Notes under the pieces: model-generated | The model's database searches: none | The model's input: the letters and a program-made list of their open reading frames with translations, nothing else | Told to the model about the DNA's origin: nothing | Shown here: one piece after another, positions 1-8,938 of the stretch | How positions within the stretch are numbered: position 1 is the stretch's first letter | Layout of the letters: the number at the start of each line of letters is the position of its first letter | Made by a program: the position numbers and the translations under genes | Source of the DNA: JAUMBM01 sp964645715 | GTDB taxonomy: Bacteria; Bacteroidota; Bacteroidia; Chitinophagales; Saprospiraceae | Length of the DNA stretch: 64,000 nt | Direction: 5' to 3' | NCBI GenBank assembly: GCA_964645715.1 | Contig: CAZYAO010000002.1 | Span: 97,287 to 161,286 of the forward strand

Positions 1-2
1 AT

Positions 3-155
3 ACTGCCCTTGTCGGCGGCCTTGCTTTTCAGTCGGGTTTTCTGGACGTGAGTCGCAATAAGGGAACTACCTTGGTGCAGAGTGGCGAAAGCCGGGAGGA
101 AGACTCGAAAGCTAAGTTGATGGTTTTGGCACTTCGCCTTGGAATAATGTTTTGA
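3..155 (+). CDS. C-terminal end of a probable outer-membrane beta-barrel protein (partial)
   Basis: An open frame enters from the left edge and stops at 153-155, giving about 50 residues. The end has alternating polar and hydrophobic residues and finishes with an aromatic (LALRLGIMF, then stop), as the last strand of outer-membrane barrels usually does. The frame ends just before the nadC ATG at 167, so the two genes may be co-transcribed. Too little is visible to name a family; a PorT-like or generic outer-membrane barrel is a guess. Confidence 0.5.
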   Translation, partial: TALVGGLAFQSGFLDVSRNKGTTLVQSGESREEDSKAKLMVLALRLGIMF

Positions 156-166
156 TAAAGAAGACT

Positions 167-1057
167 ATGCATACGGAGTATATTAACCCGTCGGATACTT
201 TTCCGGAGGATTTCGAGAAAGAGCTGAACCATTTTGTGCGGCTTGCGCTTGCTGAGGATGTTGGCGATGGAGATCATACGTCCTTGGCCTGTATTCCGGC
301 TGCTGCCAAATCAAGTGCTCGATTGCTGATAAAGGATGCCGGAGTGATTGCAGGTGTTGCCATCGCCCGAAAGATATTCACGCTGGTTGATCCTCATGTG
401 GTTTTTGAAGAGCGTATTGCCGATGGCAATGATGTCTCTGTGGGTGATGTGGCATTTGTAGTGCATTGTAATACGCGTGCTCTACTTAAGGCCGAAAGAG
501 TAACGCTCAATATCATGCAGCGTCTCAGTGGCATAGCAACCCTCAGCAGTCGCTTTGCTTTCGAAGTTGAAGATTTGCCAGTGAAGATTCTCGATACTCG
601 TAAGACCACTCCCCTGATGCGTTTTTTGGAAAAATGGGCGGTGAAGCTGGGTGGTTGCGAAAATTATCGGTCCGGGCTCTATGACCGAATTATGATCAAA
701 GATAACCATGCAGATGCTTGTGGCGGACATCGGCAGGCGATAGAAAGTGTGCATGCCTATTTGCGCGATCAACAGCTAGATTTACCTATTACGGTTGAGG
801 TACGTAACCTCGTGGAACTACAGGAAGTATTGGATACCGGAGGGGTTCAGCGCATCATGTTCGATAATTTTGAATTGCCGTTGCTGGCAGAGGCTGTAGC
901 GCACGTGGCCAACCGCTACGAAACCGAAGCCTCCGGAGGTGTTACGATTCATACAGTGAGGCGCATTGCCCAGACTGGTGTGGATTATGTATCTGTGGGA
1001 GCCCTCACGCACTCTGCAGCAAGCTTTGATCTGAGTCTGAAAATCATCAAAGAGTGA
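167..1057 (+). CDS. nadC: Nicotinate-nucleotide pyrophosphorylase, carboxylating (quinolinate phosphoribosyltransferase)
   Basis: Converts quinolinate and PRPP to nicotinate mononucleotide in cytoplasmic de novo NAD synthesis. The 296-aa length is normal. Family blocks are visible: the N-terminal LAEDVGDGDHTS segment, the substrate loop LDTRKTTPLMRFLEKWAVK followed by GGCENYRSGLYDRIMIKDNH, then IMFDNF and YVSVGALTHSA near the C-terminus. A TTG at 152 would extend the frame by five residues, but it overlaps the upstream stop codon; the ATG at 167 is preferred. No nadA or nadB is visible beside it. A strong hairpin follows 70 bases after the stop. Confidence 0.95.
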   Translation: MHTEYINPSDTFPEDFEKELNHFVRLALAEDVGDGDHTSLACIPAAAKSSARLLIKDAGVIAGVAIARKIFTLVDPHVVFEERIADGNDVSVGDVAFVVHCNTRALLKAERVTLNIMQRLSGIATLSSRFAFEVEDLPVKILDTRKTTPLMRFLEKWAVKLGGCENYRSGLYDRIMIKDNHADACGGHRQAIESVHAYLRDQQLDLPITVEVRNLVELQEVLDTGGVQRIMFDNFELPLLAEAVAHVANRYETEASGGVTIHTVRRIAQTGVDYVSVGALTHSAASFDLSLKIIKE

Positions 1058-1128
1058 CGGGATTTGCAATCTCAGAAGTTGGCTCATGCATATTTTGCCG
1101 CCTTTTTAGCGGAATAAAAAATCTGGGC

Positions 1129-1169
1129 AAAACACGCTTTAGCGGCACCAGCCGCTAAGGCGTGTTTTT
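1129..1169. terminator. Hairpin of the GGYGGC-type family, probable bidirectional terminator
   Basis: An 18-bp stem (1129-1146 with 1151-1168) with a four-base loop ACCA and one G-U wobble. The inner core is AGCGGC/GCCGCT. An A-run begins the left arm and a T-run ends the right arm, so it can terminate both convergent genes (nadC and the SulP gene). A smaller hairpin (TTTTGCCGC / GCGG) precedes it at about 1094-1119. Confidence 0.7.
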
Positions 1170-1183
1170 GGTACAGACTTTTT

Positions 1184-2914
1184 TTATGGCCTGACATTCG
1201 TCTGAATGGCAGCTGTCGCGTTGGTTATGGCTGCCGTCCCTCCTTTGCGGAAGCCCTCCACGGCGCTGTGTACGTCCAGGTAGTGGTGATCAATACCAAT
1301 TTTTTCCAGCAAATGGTTTTTCTGCAGAATATCTCTGACGGGGCCAATCGTACCTGCAAGGTAGAGCGCTATGTTCCTGTCTTGTAGAAAACTAATGGTT
1401 TCAGACAGTTCGTGTATGCCACTGGAATCAATATCATGGATACCTGAAGCATCTAATATGACCACGCGCAGTTGATCACTTTCCTGATTGACAAGATTTT
1501 CGAGTGTTTCCCTAAAGTATACTGCATTGCCAAAATAAAGCTGCGCATCAAAACGGATGATGAGGATTTCGTCGTATTGAATGGCTTCTTCAAAGCGGTC
1601 AATATTGCGATAGTGGGTTGAGTCTGGAAGTTGACCCAATACGGCAACATGGGGTTTGGCATTTCTGTAGATCATCAGTCCCAATGAAAGTACGACTCCG
1701 GATAGGACGCCGTTTTGTATGCCAAATAGGAGTGTTGCAGAAAAGGTAACCATCATTGCCAGCCAGTCACGTCTGTCAGTCTTCCACAATTGTACGGCTG
1801 TGGGGTAATCTACTAAGGCGAAGACTGCTGCCAGAATGACTGCTGCCAACACAGCCTGAGGCAGGTAGTGGAAAAGAGGAGTCAGTACAAGTAATACAAT
1901 GCAGATAAACAGACCACTAATGATGGACGCAAGTCCCGATTGTGCTCCGGCGTCATCATTAACTGCCGAGCGTGTAAAGCTTCCTGTTGTGGGGAAAGCC
2001 TGAAAAAAAGCACCTGCAATTTTGGCGAGTCCAAGTGCAATGAGTTCCTGATTGGGGTTTATTCTGTAGTTTTTATGCCTTGATTCAAGGGTTTTGGCAA
2101 TGGCCAGCGATTCAATAAAACTAATGATGCAGATGGTTACAGCCAGCGGGAGCAACTTGGCGATTGTAGCAGTAGAAACGTCCGGCAAATGGAAATCAGG
2201 AAGTCCGCTGGGTACATCCCCCAGAATCGCAACCCCTCTGCTGTCAAGCCCCGCTATCCACACCAGCAGGGTTGTGATAACAATGGCTATTAAGCCAGCC
2301 GGATACAATCTGTTGAGCTTGCGAAGATACAGGATGAGCGACGTGCTGCCTATTCCGATGAGCAATGTAGGCCAGTGTATTTGGTCTATGTTGACAGCAA
2401 TGTCCCTGATCATGGTTACAAAGCTGCTGCCCCCCTTGATATCAAGGCCCAACAAATACTTGATTTGGCTGATGCCGATAATAAATGCGGCGGCGGAGGT
2501 GAAGCCTGCTATGACTGGGTGAGATAAAAAATTTACGAGAAAGCCTAATCTCGCGACCCCCAACAATAGCTGGATGATGCCAGCGACCAGTGCTGTCGAA
2601 ATTGCCAGCAGGATGAATGTCTCCGAACCCACGGCAGCTCCTTGTTGGCTTATGCCAGCAATCACCAGTAGCGAAACAAGAGCGACGGGGCCTACGGACA
2701 GCTGACGGGAAGTTCCAAAAATCGCGTATATAAATAAGGGTACAATACTTGCGTACAGGCCATATACAGGCGGCAGACCCGCCAACAGGCCATAGGCCAT
2801 TCCCTGCGGAATGAGCATTACACCAACCGTGATTCCTGCTAAAAGATCGCCTCGCAGCCAGCTACGCTGGTAGTTGGGCAGCCATTCAAGTATAGGTATA
2901 TGTTGCTTGATCAT
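1184..2914 (-). CDS. SulP-family anion permease with STAS domain
   Basis: An inner-membrane SLC26/SulP transporter of 576 aa, normal for the family. The N-terminal signature region reads GLPPVYGLYASIVPLFIYAI followed by FGTSRQLSVGPVALVS, and about 10-14 hydrophobic segments fill residues 25-430. A STAS domain follows at about 450-560 with VVILDASGIHDIDSSGIHEL. The substrate may be sulfate, but bicarbonate or another anion is possible. It lies 205 bases downstream of the MBL/rhodanese gene on the same strand, so a role in moving sulfur oxyanions is plausible but unproven. Confidence 0.9.
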   Translation of the reverse strand: MIKQHIPILEWLPNYQRSWLRGDLLAGITVGVMLIPQGMAYGLLAGLPPVYGLYASIVPLFIYAIFGTSRQLSVGPVALVSLLVIAGISQQGAAVGSETFILLAISTALVAGIIQLLLGVARLGFLVNFLSHPVIAGFTSAAAFIIGISQIKYLLGLDIKGGSSFVTMIRDIAVNIDQIHWPTLLIGIGSTSLILYLRKLNRLYPAGLIAIVITTLLVWIAGLDSRGVAILGDVPSGLPDFHLPDVSTATIAKLLPLAVTICIISFIESLAIAKTLESRHKNYRINPNQELIALGLAKIAGAFFQAFPTTGSFTRSAVNDDAGAQSGLASIISGLFICIVLLVLTPLFHYLPQAVLAAVILAAVFALVDYPTAVQLWKTDRRDWLAMMVTFSATLLFGIQNGVLSGVVLSLGLMIYRNAKPHVAVLGQLPDSTHYRNIDRFEEAIQYDEILIIRFDAQLYFGNAVYFRETLENLVNQESDQLRVVILDASGIHDIDSSGIHELSETISFLQDRNIALYLAGTIGPVRDILQKNHLLEKIGIDHHYLDVHSAVEGFRKGGTAAITNATAAIQTNVRP

Positions 2915-3055
2915 ACTTCATACTTGTCAGGATTTTAGGTTTTTATGAAAAAAGGTGCAGTATCCGCATGGAAAGAGGTGAGAATGATTGTATATAGAAA
3001 CAATGCTCGTGTCCTTGGTTTTTTTTCAATAGGCACAAGCATTATTTCTATATTT

Positions 3056-3082
3056 TATTCTGCCGCAAAAGGCGGTAGAATA
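3056..3082. repeat. Small GC-core hairpin between SulP and MBL/rhodanese genes
   Basis: An 11-bp stem (TATTCTGCCGC with GCGGTAGAATA), one G-T wobble and an A-rich loop. It lies 38 bases beyond the stop of the minus-strand MBL/rhodanese gene. It has the same CCGC/GCGG type of core as the larger hairpins elsewhere in the window. A second, weaker inverted repeat lies at 3004-3042. The rest of 2915-3119 shows nothing else. Confidence 0.5.
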
Positions 3083-3119
3083 CTTATGCGGAAACTTCCG
3101 GTACAACCACGTATACAGA

Positions 3120-4541
3120 TTAGTTTTTCAATGTAGAAGGACACACATAATCTGTCGTGGGGATACTGCTGGAGGCAATGTCTTCAAAATTGGCAATCAC
3201 GTTGACCAGCTTATCAAAGCCTCTCGCCTTCAAGATGGATGCTGCAATGGTACTACGGTATCCACTCCGGCAGTGCAGGAAATACGACTGGTCGCGGTTT
3301 ACCTCGGCCATGTTTTCATTGATGAAATCCAGCGGGAAATTTTGTGCGTCAGCGACATGCTCGCTTCCATATTCTGATGGTTTGCGCACATCCAGTACTT
3401 TCATCCCTTTTTCATTGTGAGACAGACGGGCAGCAAAAGTGGCTGCATCGATGCTCTCAACCATGTCCACTTCCTTACCAGCTGCCTGCCAGGCTTCAAA
3501 TCCACCTTTGAGGTAGCCTATTGCATTGTCATAGCCTACACGTGCTAAACGCTTGACAGTTTCTTCTTCGCGACCTGCAGGAGCAACCACCAAAATGGGT
3601 TGCTGGAGATCCGGGATTAACGCGCCTACCCACGGAGCAAATGTCCCATCCAGGCCAATGAAGACAGCGTTGGGGACGAAGCCCTTTACAAAGTCTTCCT
3701 TATTTCGTACATCCAGCACCAGTGCCCCTTCGGTATTGGCAACTAGTTCAAATGCATCTGGATCAAGCGATTGTGTGCCGCGCTCCATCACCGTGTCTAT
3801 GCTCTCGTAGCCAGTTTTATTGATTTTTGCATTTTTGGCAAAATACTGTGGTGGAGGCATAAGGCCATCGGTCACTTCTTTGATAAATTCCTCCCTTGTC
3901 ATGTCTGCCCGCAGGGCATAATTGAACTTCTTCTGATTACCCAAGGTATCAAAAGTTTCTTTGCTCATATTTTTACCGCAGGCTGAACCCGCTCCGTGCG
4001 CCGGATAGACGATTACATCGTCGGGCAGGGTCATAATCTTATTGCGCAGACTGTCATACAGCCAGCTGGCTAAATCCTCCTTAGTAACAGAACCTGTTTT
4101 TTGTGCCAAATCCGGACGACCTACGTCACCAATGAAGAGGGTGTCACCTGTAAACAGCGCATGCTCTTTGCCATTTTCATCCAACAGCAGGTAGGTCGTA
4201 CTTTCAGGGGTGTGCCCCGGTGTATGCAGTACACGGATTTTTGCATCACCAATCGAAAATTCCTCTCCGTCCTTGGCCGTATGTTTTTCATAGGCAGTTT
4301 CAGCCATTGGGCCATAAATGATGCTCGCCCCAGTCTTCTTGGCTAAGTCCAAGTGACCGCTCACGAAATCAGCATGGAAATGGGTCTCGAAGATGTACTT
4401 AATCTTGCTTCCGTCAGTTTCCGCTTTCTTTATGTAGGGTTCTGTTTCCCGGAGGGGGTCGATGATGGCAACCTCTCCCTTGCTCTCGATGTAATAAGCC
4501 CCTTGTGCAAGGCAACCCGTGTATATTTGCTCAATTTTCAT
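3120..4541 (-). CDS. MBL-fold persulfide dioxygenase-like protein fused to two rhodanese domains (CstB-like architecture)
   Basis: A 473-aa cytoplasmic protein. Residues 1-240 are a metallo-beta-lactamase fold of the ETHE1/persulfide dioxygenase kind: THFHAD (H54, H56, D58), HTPGHTPEST and GDTLFIGDVGRPDL. Residues about 262-360 form a first rhodanese domain whose active loop reads VAPAGRE and has no cysteine, so it is probably non-catalytic. Residues about 372-466 form a second one with the loop HCRSGYRS (C424). This order, dioxygenase, pseudo-rhodanese, rhodanese, is that of staphylococcal CstB, which turns persulfides into thiosulfate. Expected role: sulfide/persulfide detoxification. Nested palindromes lie about 95 bases upstream of the start. 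Confidence 0.87.
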   Translation of the reverse strand: MKIEQIYTGCLAQGAYYIESKGEVAIIDPLRETEPYIKKAETDGSKIKYIFETHFHADFVSGHLDLAKKTGASIIYGPMAETAYEKHTAKDGEEFSIGDAKIRVLHTPGHTPESTTYLLLDENGKEHALFTGDTLFIGDVGRPDLAQKTGSVTKEDLASWLYDSLRNKIMTLPDDVIVYPAHGAGSACGKNMSKETFDTLGNQKKFNYALRADMTREEFIKEVTDGLMPPPQYFAKNAKINKTGYESIDTVMERGTQSLDPDAFELVANTEGALVLDVRNKEDFVKGFVPNAVFIGLDGTFAPWVGALIPDLQQPILVVAPAGREEETVKRLARVGYDNAIGYLKGGFEAWQAAGKEVDMVESIDAATFAARLSHNEKGMKVLDVRKPSEYGSEHVADAQNFPLDFINENMAEVNRDQSYFLHCRSGYRSTIAASILKARGFDKLVNVIANFEDIASSSIPTTDYVCPSTLKN

Positions 4542-4634
4542 AGCTGATGCTGTGCTTTGGTTTTTAAAATATTTTGCAGTGAAAAAATTTGCGTTCTATT
4601 GAAAAGGCAATTGATTATTCCAAAATAAAATGTG

Positions 4635-4661
4635 CATACAAATGTATGAAAATATTTTCAT
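4635..4661. promoter_or_regulatory. Two overlapping palindromes upstream of the persulfide-metabolism gene
   Basis: CATACA-AA-TGTATG (4635-4648) overlaps the perfect 16-base palindrome ATGAAAATATTTTCAT (4646-4661). They lie about 95-120 bases upstream of the start of the MBL/rhodanese gene. Perfect symmetry and position suggest a site for a dimeric regulator; AT-rich sequence makes chance palindromes more likely, so this is tentative. Confidence 0.3.
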
Positions 4662-4992
4662 GTAATTGACTGCTGTACACATTCTTTTTGAAATAACAGG
4701 CAACTCATTCCCTATGTTGCGTTCCTATAGCGCATTTGCAGATACAAGGCCTGCCGACAGACTATCCTGATTGGCTTGTCCTGCACTACAAAGATGAATG
4801 ACAAAAAGCAGTCTGGTCAGTGATGAAAATCACATACAGTTGAATTGTAAAAAAACGATTGAAGACATAAGTTTGTATTTGGCCTTTTTCAAAACAACTA
4901 GCCTGCCTTTTCATTTTGTCTTAAAAGGCGGCAAAATGACACACTACATACGTCTATGTGGTTTTAATTTTAAAAAAATACACATGAATACA

Positions 4993-5027
4993 GAACACAT
5001 TGGACGGCGTAGCCGCCCAATGTGTTC
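4993..5027. repeat. Hairpin of the GGYGGC-type family between divergent genes
   Basis: A 16-bp stem GAACACATTGGACGGC / GCCGCCCAATGTGTTC with a three-base loop GTA and one A-C mismatch. It ends 100 bases before the hypD remnant. Because it lies between genes that point away from each other, it is not an obvious terminator. Confidence 0.7.
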
Positions 5028-5127
5028 TTAGCAAACCTTACAGATTGCCAAAATTATGACTGTCAGGATACTGCTTTTAGCAGGGCATGCGAAGTCAGGC
5101 GGTCTTCGCATACAAAATTAAAACTTT

Positions 5128-5422
5128 ATGAAATACCTGCGTGAACGCAGAGACGCTGAGTTGGTGAGTCTATATCTTGACGAAAAAGACGGTTGTCCGG
5201 CCGTGGACTATCATGGAAATTTGTGGTGGACAGATACACAGTTTGGTTAAAAATGGCATTCTGCAGTTGCTGCCGGAGGAGGTACAAATGGTGCATGGTC
5301 CGGGTTGTCCGATTTTTGTAACGCCGCTTCACCTGATAGACAAGGCCGTGTACACTCCCGTTTCCCTTGGGGGCTATTATAAGGTGCCTGCGCTGCATAT
5401 TACTATTTTTCGAGTATACTAA
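5128..5422 (+). pseudogene. hypD: hypD remnant, frameshifted and truncated
   Basis: The ATG at 5128 opens with MKYLRERRDAELVSLYLDE, like the HypD N-terminus. Near an A-run at 5180-5184 the homology moves to another frame and continues RPWTIMEICGGQIHSLVKNG, then HGPGCPIFVTPLHLIDKAV. These match the HypD blocks for the CGG(Q/H)TH motif and the GPGCPVCVTP motif. The second cysteine of the latter is replaced by Phe. The frame stops at 5422 after about 100 of the usual ~370 residues, and no more HypD is found before the next gene. HypD is the Fe-S scaffold that, with HypC, builds the Fe(CN)2CO group of [NiFe]-hydrogenases; this copy cannot work. Confidence 0.85.
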
Positions 5423-5581
5423 GATCAGCAGATGTTGCCTGCTTTACAAGACTTAGCAGAAATAAAGAAAGATGATTAGAAATAATTTTCTAAATTGTGC
5501 CGACCATTTGCTTCGGAAAAATCATCAGGACAGGTCACTATCCGACATTCTTGTGACATAACAATCAACAAATAATAGTCG

Positions 5582-7831
5582 ATGAATCGTTTTCTTACTT
5601 TTGTTCTGGTATGCGGAATGTTTACTTCTGTGTGGGGTCAAACAATTCTGTTGCAGGGGCGGGTTTTAGATGCATCAACCGGACAGCCGTTGTCAGGAGC
5701 AGCCGTATGGGTGGACGGTGGTATATCGACCATAACAGATGATAGCGGTGGGTTCATTTTCAGGCAACTTGTTGCGGAAGCGCGGGTGCTGACGGTCTCA
5801 CATTTGGGATATGATAGTTATGAGCAACTGCTTGGTATTGAGGAAGGAGCGTCAACCTGGACGGTTATAGTAAGGATGGACAGGAGCAGTATTGCGTTGG
5901 AGGAAGTGACTGTCAAAGCCCATGGTGCCCGACCTTCTCGTTCGGTAAGTCAGCTGGATATCCACCTGCGTCCTATTCTCAATTCTCAGGAAATTCTGCG
6001 CACAGTGCCGGGTTTGTTTATTGGTCAGCATGCAGGGGGAGGTAAAGCAGAGCAAATTTTTCTGCGAGGTTTTGATATAGATCATGGTACGGATATACAG
6101 TTGACAGTAGATGGCCTGCCTGTCAACATGACCAGTCACGCGCATGGGCAGGGGTATGCAGATCTTCATTTTATCATTCCGGAGCTCGTTGAGAAGGTCA
6201 ATTTTGAAAAGGGGCCGTATCAAGCTGACAAAGGTAATTTTGTGACTGCTGGCTGGGTGGATTTCAAAACCAAGGAGTTGTTGGAGCGTAGCTTTGCGAA
6301 AACCGAGTTGGGGCAGTATGGTACAGGTCGTATGGTTGCTGGCATCAAATTGCTGGACAATAAACCTTCAGATCAGCATGCGTACATAGCTGCAGAGTAT
6401 AGCTACTCGGACAGCTACTTTGATGTGCCACAATATTTTAACCGCGCCAATGTACAGGCTCGGTTTTCGGATCAGTTAAGTCCGCAGACGAAACTGACGT
6501 TTACAGTATCCCACTTTTGGTCCCGATGGGATCATTCCGGCCAGATTCCCGTGAGGGCTGTCGAGTCCGGGCTTATCTCGTTTTTTGGTGCCATTGACCC
6601 GACGGAAGGCGGTGAAACTTCCCGGACGAATATAAATCTACAGTCTCAGACGGCAGTTAAAGGAGGTGGGCTTTTGAAAAATCAGCTCTATTTTTCAAAT
6701 TATGATTTCAGACTCATTTCCAATTTTACATTCTTCCTGGAGGATGCTGTCAATGGGGATCAGATTCGCCAGGCGGAAGATCGTAAAATCATGGGTTATC
6801 AGGGGAGTTATACACAGCCCAATCAGTGGCTGGGCCTCAACGGACGCAGTACCGCCGGACTTCAGTATCGGTACGATCAGGTTAACGGAGTAGAGCTTTC
6901 CCGTACGCTGAACCGAATGACGACTCTTGAGCAGATTCAGTTCGGCAACGTCGATGAGATGAATGCGGGGCTGTTTGCTAGTCAGGAGTGGCAATTATCC
7001 CGCAAATGGACGACAGAACTTGGTGTCCGGTACGATCAGTTCTTTAGTACTTACAGGGACCTACTCGTACACGCTCAATCAGCAAGCGCGCGGGCAGGAA
7101 TACTCTCCCCCAAGGTCAATGTATCATTTAATCCAAATGACAGGCATCAGTTATATCTCAATACAGGTCGGGGGTTTCACTCCAATGATACACGTGTTGT
7201 TGTGCCTCGGTTGGGGCGTGAGGTATTGCCAGCAGCCTACGGAGCTGATTTTGGGTGGATTTGGAAACCGGCAAACAGGTTTTTTGTCCAACCAGTTGTC
7301 TGGTATCTATGGCTCGACCAGGAATTTATCTATGTAGGCGATGCAGGAATTGTCGAAGCTGGCGGCCGTACGCGCCGCTATGGTGTGGATCTCAGTGCGC
7401 GTTATCAACTGACCAAACATCTGTTTGCAGATATAGATCTTAACTGGACGCGACCCCGTGCTGCTGACGAGTTGGCTGGCGAAAATTTCATACCATTGGC
7501 GCCCCTCTTTACAACTGTAGGAGGACTGAGCCTCACGCCTTACAAGGGTTTTAGCGGTTCGATTCGTTATCGTTATATGGCGGACAGACCAGCCAATGAG
7601 GATAATTCCATCGTGGCAGAGGGGTATATGGTTACTGATCTACAGCTCAATTATGCCCGTAAGCGATGGGAAATAGGACTCAACATTCAAAATCTGGGCA
7701 ACACTCGCTGGAAGGAAACACAGTTTGCAACAGAAAGTCGCCTGCAAGATGAGGCTGTGCCTGTAGAGGAAATTCATTTTACACCAGGAACACCTCGTTT
7801 TGTGCGGTTGGCATTCACATTATTCTTTTAG
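5582..7831 (+). CDS. TonB-dependent outer-membrane receptor with carboxypeptidase-regulatory-like domain
   Basis: A 749-aa outer-membrane transporter. A signal peptide (first ~20 residues, ending SVWGQ) is followed by a CarbopepD_reg-type beta sandwich at about 22-105 (LQGRVLDASTGQPLSGAAVW). A plug follows at about 115-230, including LNSQEILRTVPGLFIGQHAG and a His-rich stretch HAHGQGYADLHFIIPE. The barrel ends in RFVRLAFTLFF with a terminal Phe. No SusD partner adjoins, so this is a single-component receptor, more like metal or siderophore receptors than glycan ones. It lies exactly between the hypD remnant and hypE; a metal ligand such as nickel is a guess from that context only. Confidence 0.9.
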   Translation: MNRFLTFVLVCGMFTSVWGQTILLQGRVLDASTGQPLSGAAVWVDGGISTITDDSGGFIFRQLVAEARVLTVSHLGYDSYEQLLGIEEGASTWTVIVRMDRSSIALEEVTVKAHGARPSRSVSQLDIHLRPILNSQEILRTVPGLFIGQHAGGGKAEQIFLRGFDIDHGTDIQLTVDGLPVNMTSHAHGQGYADLHFIIPELVEKVNFEKGPYQADKGNFVTAGWVDFKTKELLERSFAKTELGQYGTGRMVAGIKLLDNKPSDQHAYIAAEYSYSDSYFDVPQYFNRANVQARFSDQLSPQTKLTFTVSHFWSRWDHSGQIPVRAVESGLISFFGAIDPTEGGETSRTNINLQSQTAVKGGGLLKNQLYFSNYDFRLISNFTFFLEDAVNGDQIRQAEDRKIMGYQGSYTQPNQWLGLNGRSTAGLQYRYDQVNGVELSRTLNRMTTLEQIQFGNVDEMNAGLFASQEWQLSRKWTTELGVRYDQFFSTYRDLLVHAQSASARAGILSPKVNVSFNPNDRHQLYLNTGRGFHSNDTRVVVPRLGREVLPAAYGADFGWIWKPANRFFVQPVVWYLWLDQEFIYVGDAGIVEAGGRTRRYGVDLSARYQLTKHLFADIDLNWTRPRAADELAGENFIPLAPLFTTVGGLSLTPYKGFSGSIRYRYMADRPANEDNSIVAEGYMVTDLQLNYARKRWEIGLNIQNLGNTRWKETQFATESRLQDEAVPVEEIHFTPGTPRFVRLAFTLFF

Positions 7832-7881
7832 TAACTTACAGCCGATCTTGGTACAAAAGAATTGCTAATATCTCAGTTGCG

Positions 7882-8937
7882 ATGGATAAAATAAAAATGC
7901 AGTTGCAGTGCCCTATGCCCAAGCTTGATTTTGATGTCATCACTATGGGTCATGGAAGTGGCGGACTGCTTACCAACAGGCTGCTGGAGAGCGGCGTTTT
8001 TGACCTGCTCAAGAATGAGTTGCTTGACGAGCATCACGACGGGGCCATTCTGGCGAAGCCTGACTCCCGACTGGCTTTTTCTACAGACAGCTTCGTTATC
8101 TCTCCTATCTTTTTTCCGGGAGGAAATATAGGTGAACTGGCAGTCAACGGGACTGTCAACGATCTTGCGATGTGCGGAGCCATTCCTCGCTATCTTTCGC
8201 TGGCCTTCATCATAGAGGAAGGGCTGTCGGTAAAAGAATTTTGGGATGTGCTGCTGGGGATCAAGTTTGCTGCCGAACAGGCGGGAGTACAGATTGTAAC
8301 GGGTGACACTAAGGTTGTAGAAAGGGGTAAAGGGGATAAGATCTTCATCAATACGAGCGGTGTTGGCTTCTTACACCCTCGTGCGGACATACGTCGTGCC
8401 CGCCTGCAAGCAGGGGATAAGATTATTGTAAGTGGCCCTATCGCAACGCATGGTATGGCTATCATGAGCGTTCGGGAAGGACTTACTTTTGAAACAAGCA
8501 TCGTCAGTGATACCACTTGCCTAAACCACACGGTGAGCTGCTTGTTGGATCATTGCGGTGACGGAGTTCACCTTCTCCGTGATCCTACCCGGGGGGGGGT
8601 TGCTACCGTACTCAATGAACTAGCCAGAGATACCGGACTTGGTATAGATATATTCGAAAAAGATCTGCCTGTCATCGACGAGGTGGGCAGCGCTTGTGAA
8701 TTGCTAGGCCTGGATCCTTTGTATGTCGCTAACGAAGGTATATTCCTCGCTTTTGTTGCCGAAGACCAGGCAGAGGCTGCCCTGGCGACCTTACAAGCTG
8801 ATGGCAACGGACGCCAGGCTACCGTCATTGGAACCGTGACTACTGATCATGCCCGACAGGTACTATTGCACAGTCGTATAGGAGGAAGAAGAGTGGTGAA
8901 TATGCCCATTGGAGAACAGCTGCCAAGAATTTGCTAA
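7882..8937 (+). CDS. hypE: Hydrogenase maturation protein HypE (carbamoyl dehydratase)
   Basis: A 351-aa PurM-like ATPase. HypE turns a carbamoyl group placed on its C-terminal cysteine into thiocyanate, the cyanide source for the [NiFe]-hydrogenase iron. Visible: the N-terminal GHGSGGLLTNRL loop, FSTDSFVISPIFFPGGNIGE, VNGTVNDLAMCGA, IVTGDTKVVERGKGDK and LRDPTRGGVATVLNEL. The C-terminus is EQLPRIC with the essential last Cys. An internal ATG at 7897 is an alternative start. The gene seems intact, yet its usual partner hypD is broken upstream and no hypA/B/C/F or hydrogenase gene is in view. Either complete partners lie elsewhere, or this gene is on the way out. Confidence 0.93.
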   Translation: MDKIKMQLQCPMPKLDFDVITMGHGSGGLLTNRLLESGVFDLLKNELLDEHHDGAILAKPDSRLAFSTDSFVISPIFFPGGNIGELAVNGTVNDLAMCGAIPRYLSLAFIIEEGLSVKEFWDVLLGIKFAAEQAGVQIVTGDTKVVERGKGDKIFINTSGVGFLHPRADIRRARLQAGDKIIVSGPIATHGMAIMSVREGLTFETSIVSDTTCLNHTVSCLLDHCGDGVHLLRDPTRGGVATVLNELARDTGLGIDIFEKDLPVIDEVGSACELLGLDPLYVANEGIFLAFVAEDQAEAALATLQADGNGRQATVIGTVTTDHARQVLLHSRIGGRRVVNMPIGEQLPRIC

Positions 8938-8938
8938 G

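Larger units (their letters stand above)
4542..5127. other. AT-rich 586-base intergenic stretch without a recognisable gene
   Basis: This stretch lies between divergent genes and is clearly more AT-rich than its surroundings. It contains the nested palindromes at 4635-4661 and the hairpin at 4993-5027. Short open frames here (for example 4798-5031) match no family I know. A small reading at about 5059-5095 vaguely recalls the C-terminal part of HypC (LLLAGHA), which would fit the decayed hyp locus that follows, but this is too weak to call. Confidence 0.5.

Noticed and set aside
4798..5031. 77-codon frame in the AT-rich gap
   Set aside because: It runs through the GGYGGC hairpin and matches no family.
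5059..5095. hypC remnant before hypD
   Set aside because: A short reading (LLLAGHA) recalls HypC but lacks the N-terminal MC motif and is too short to trust.
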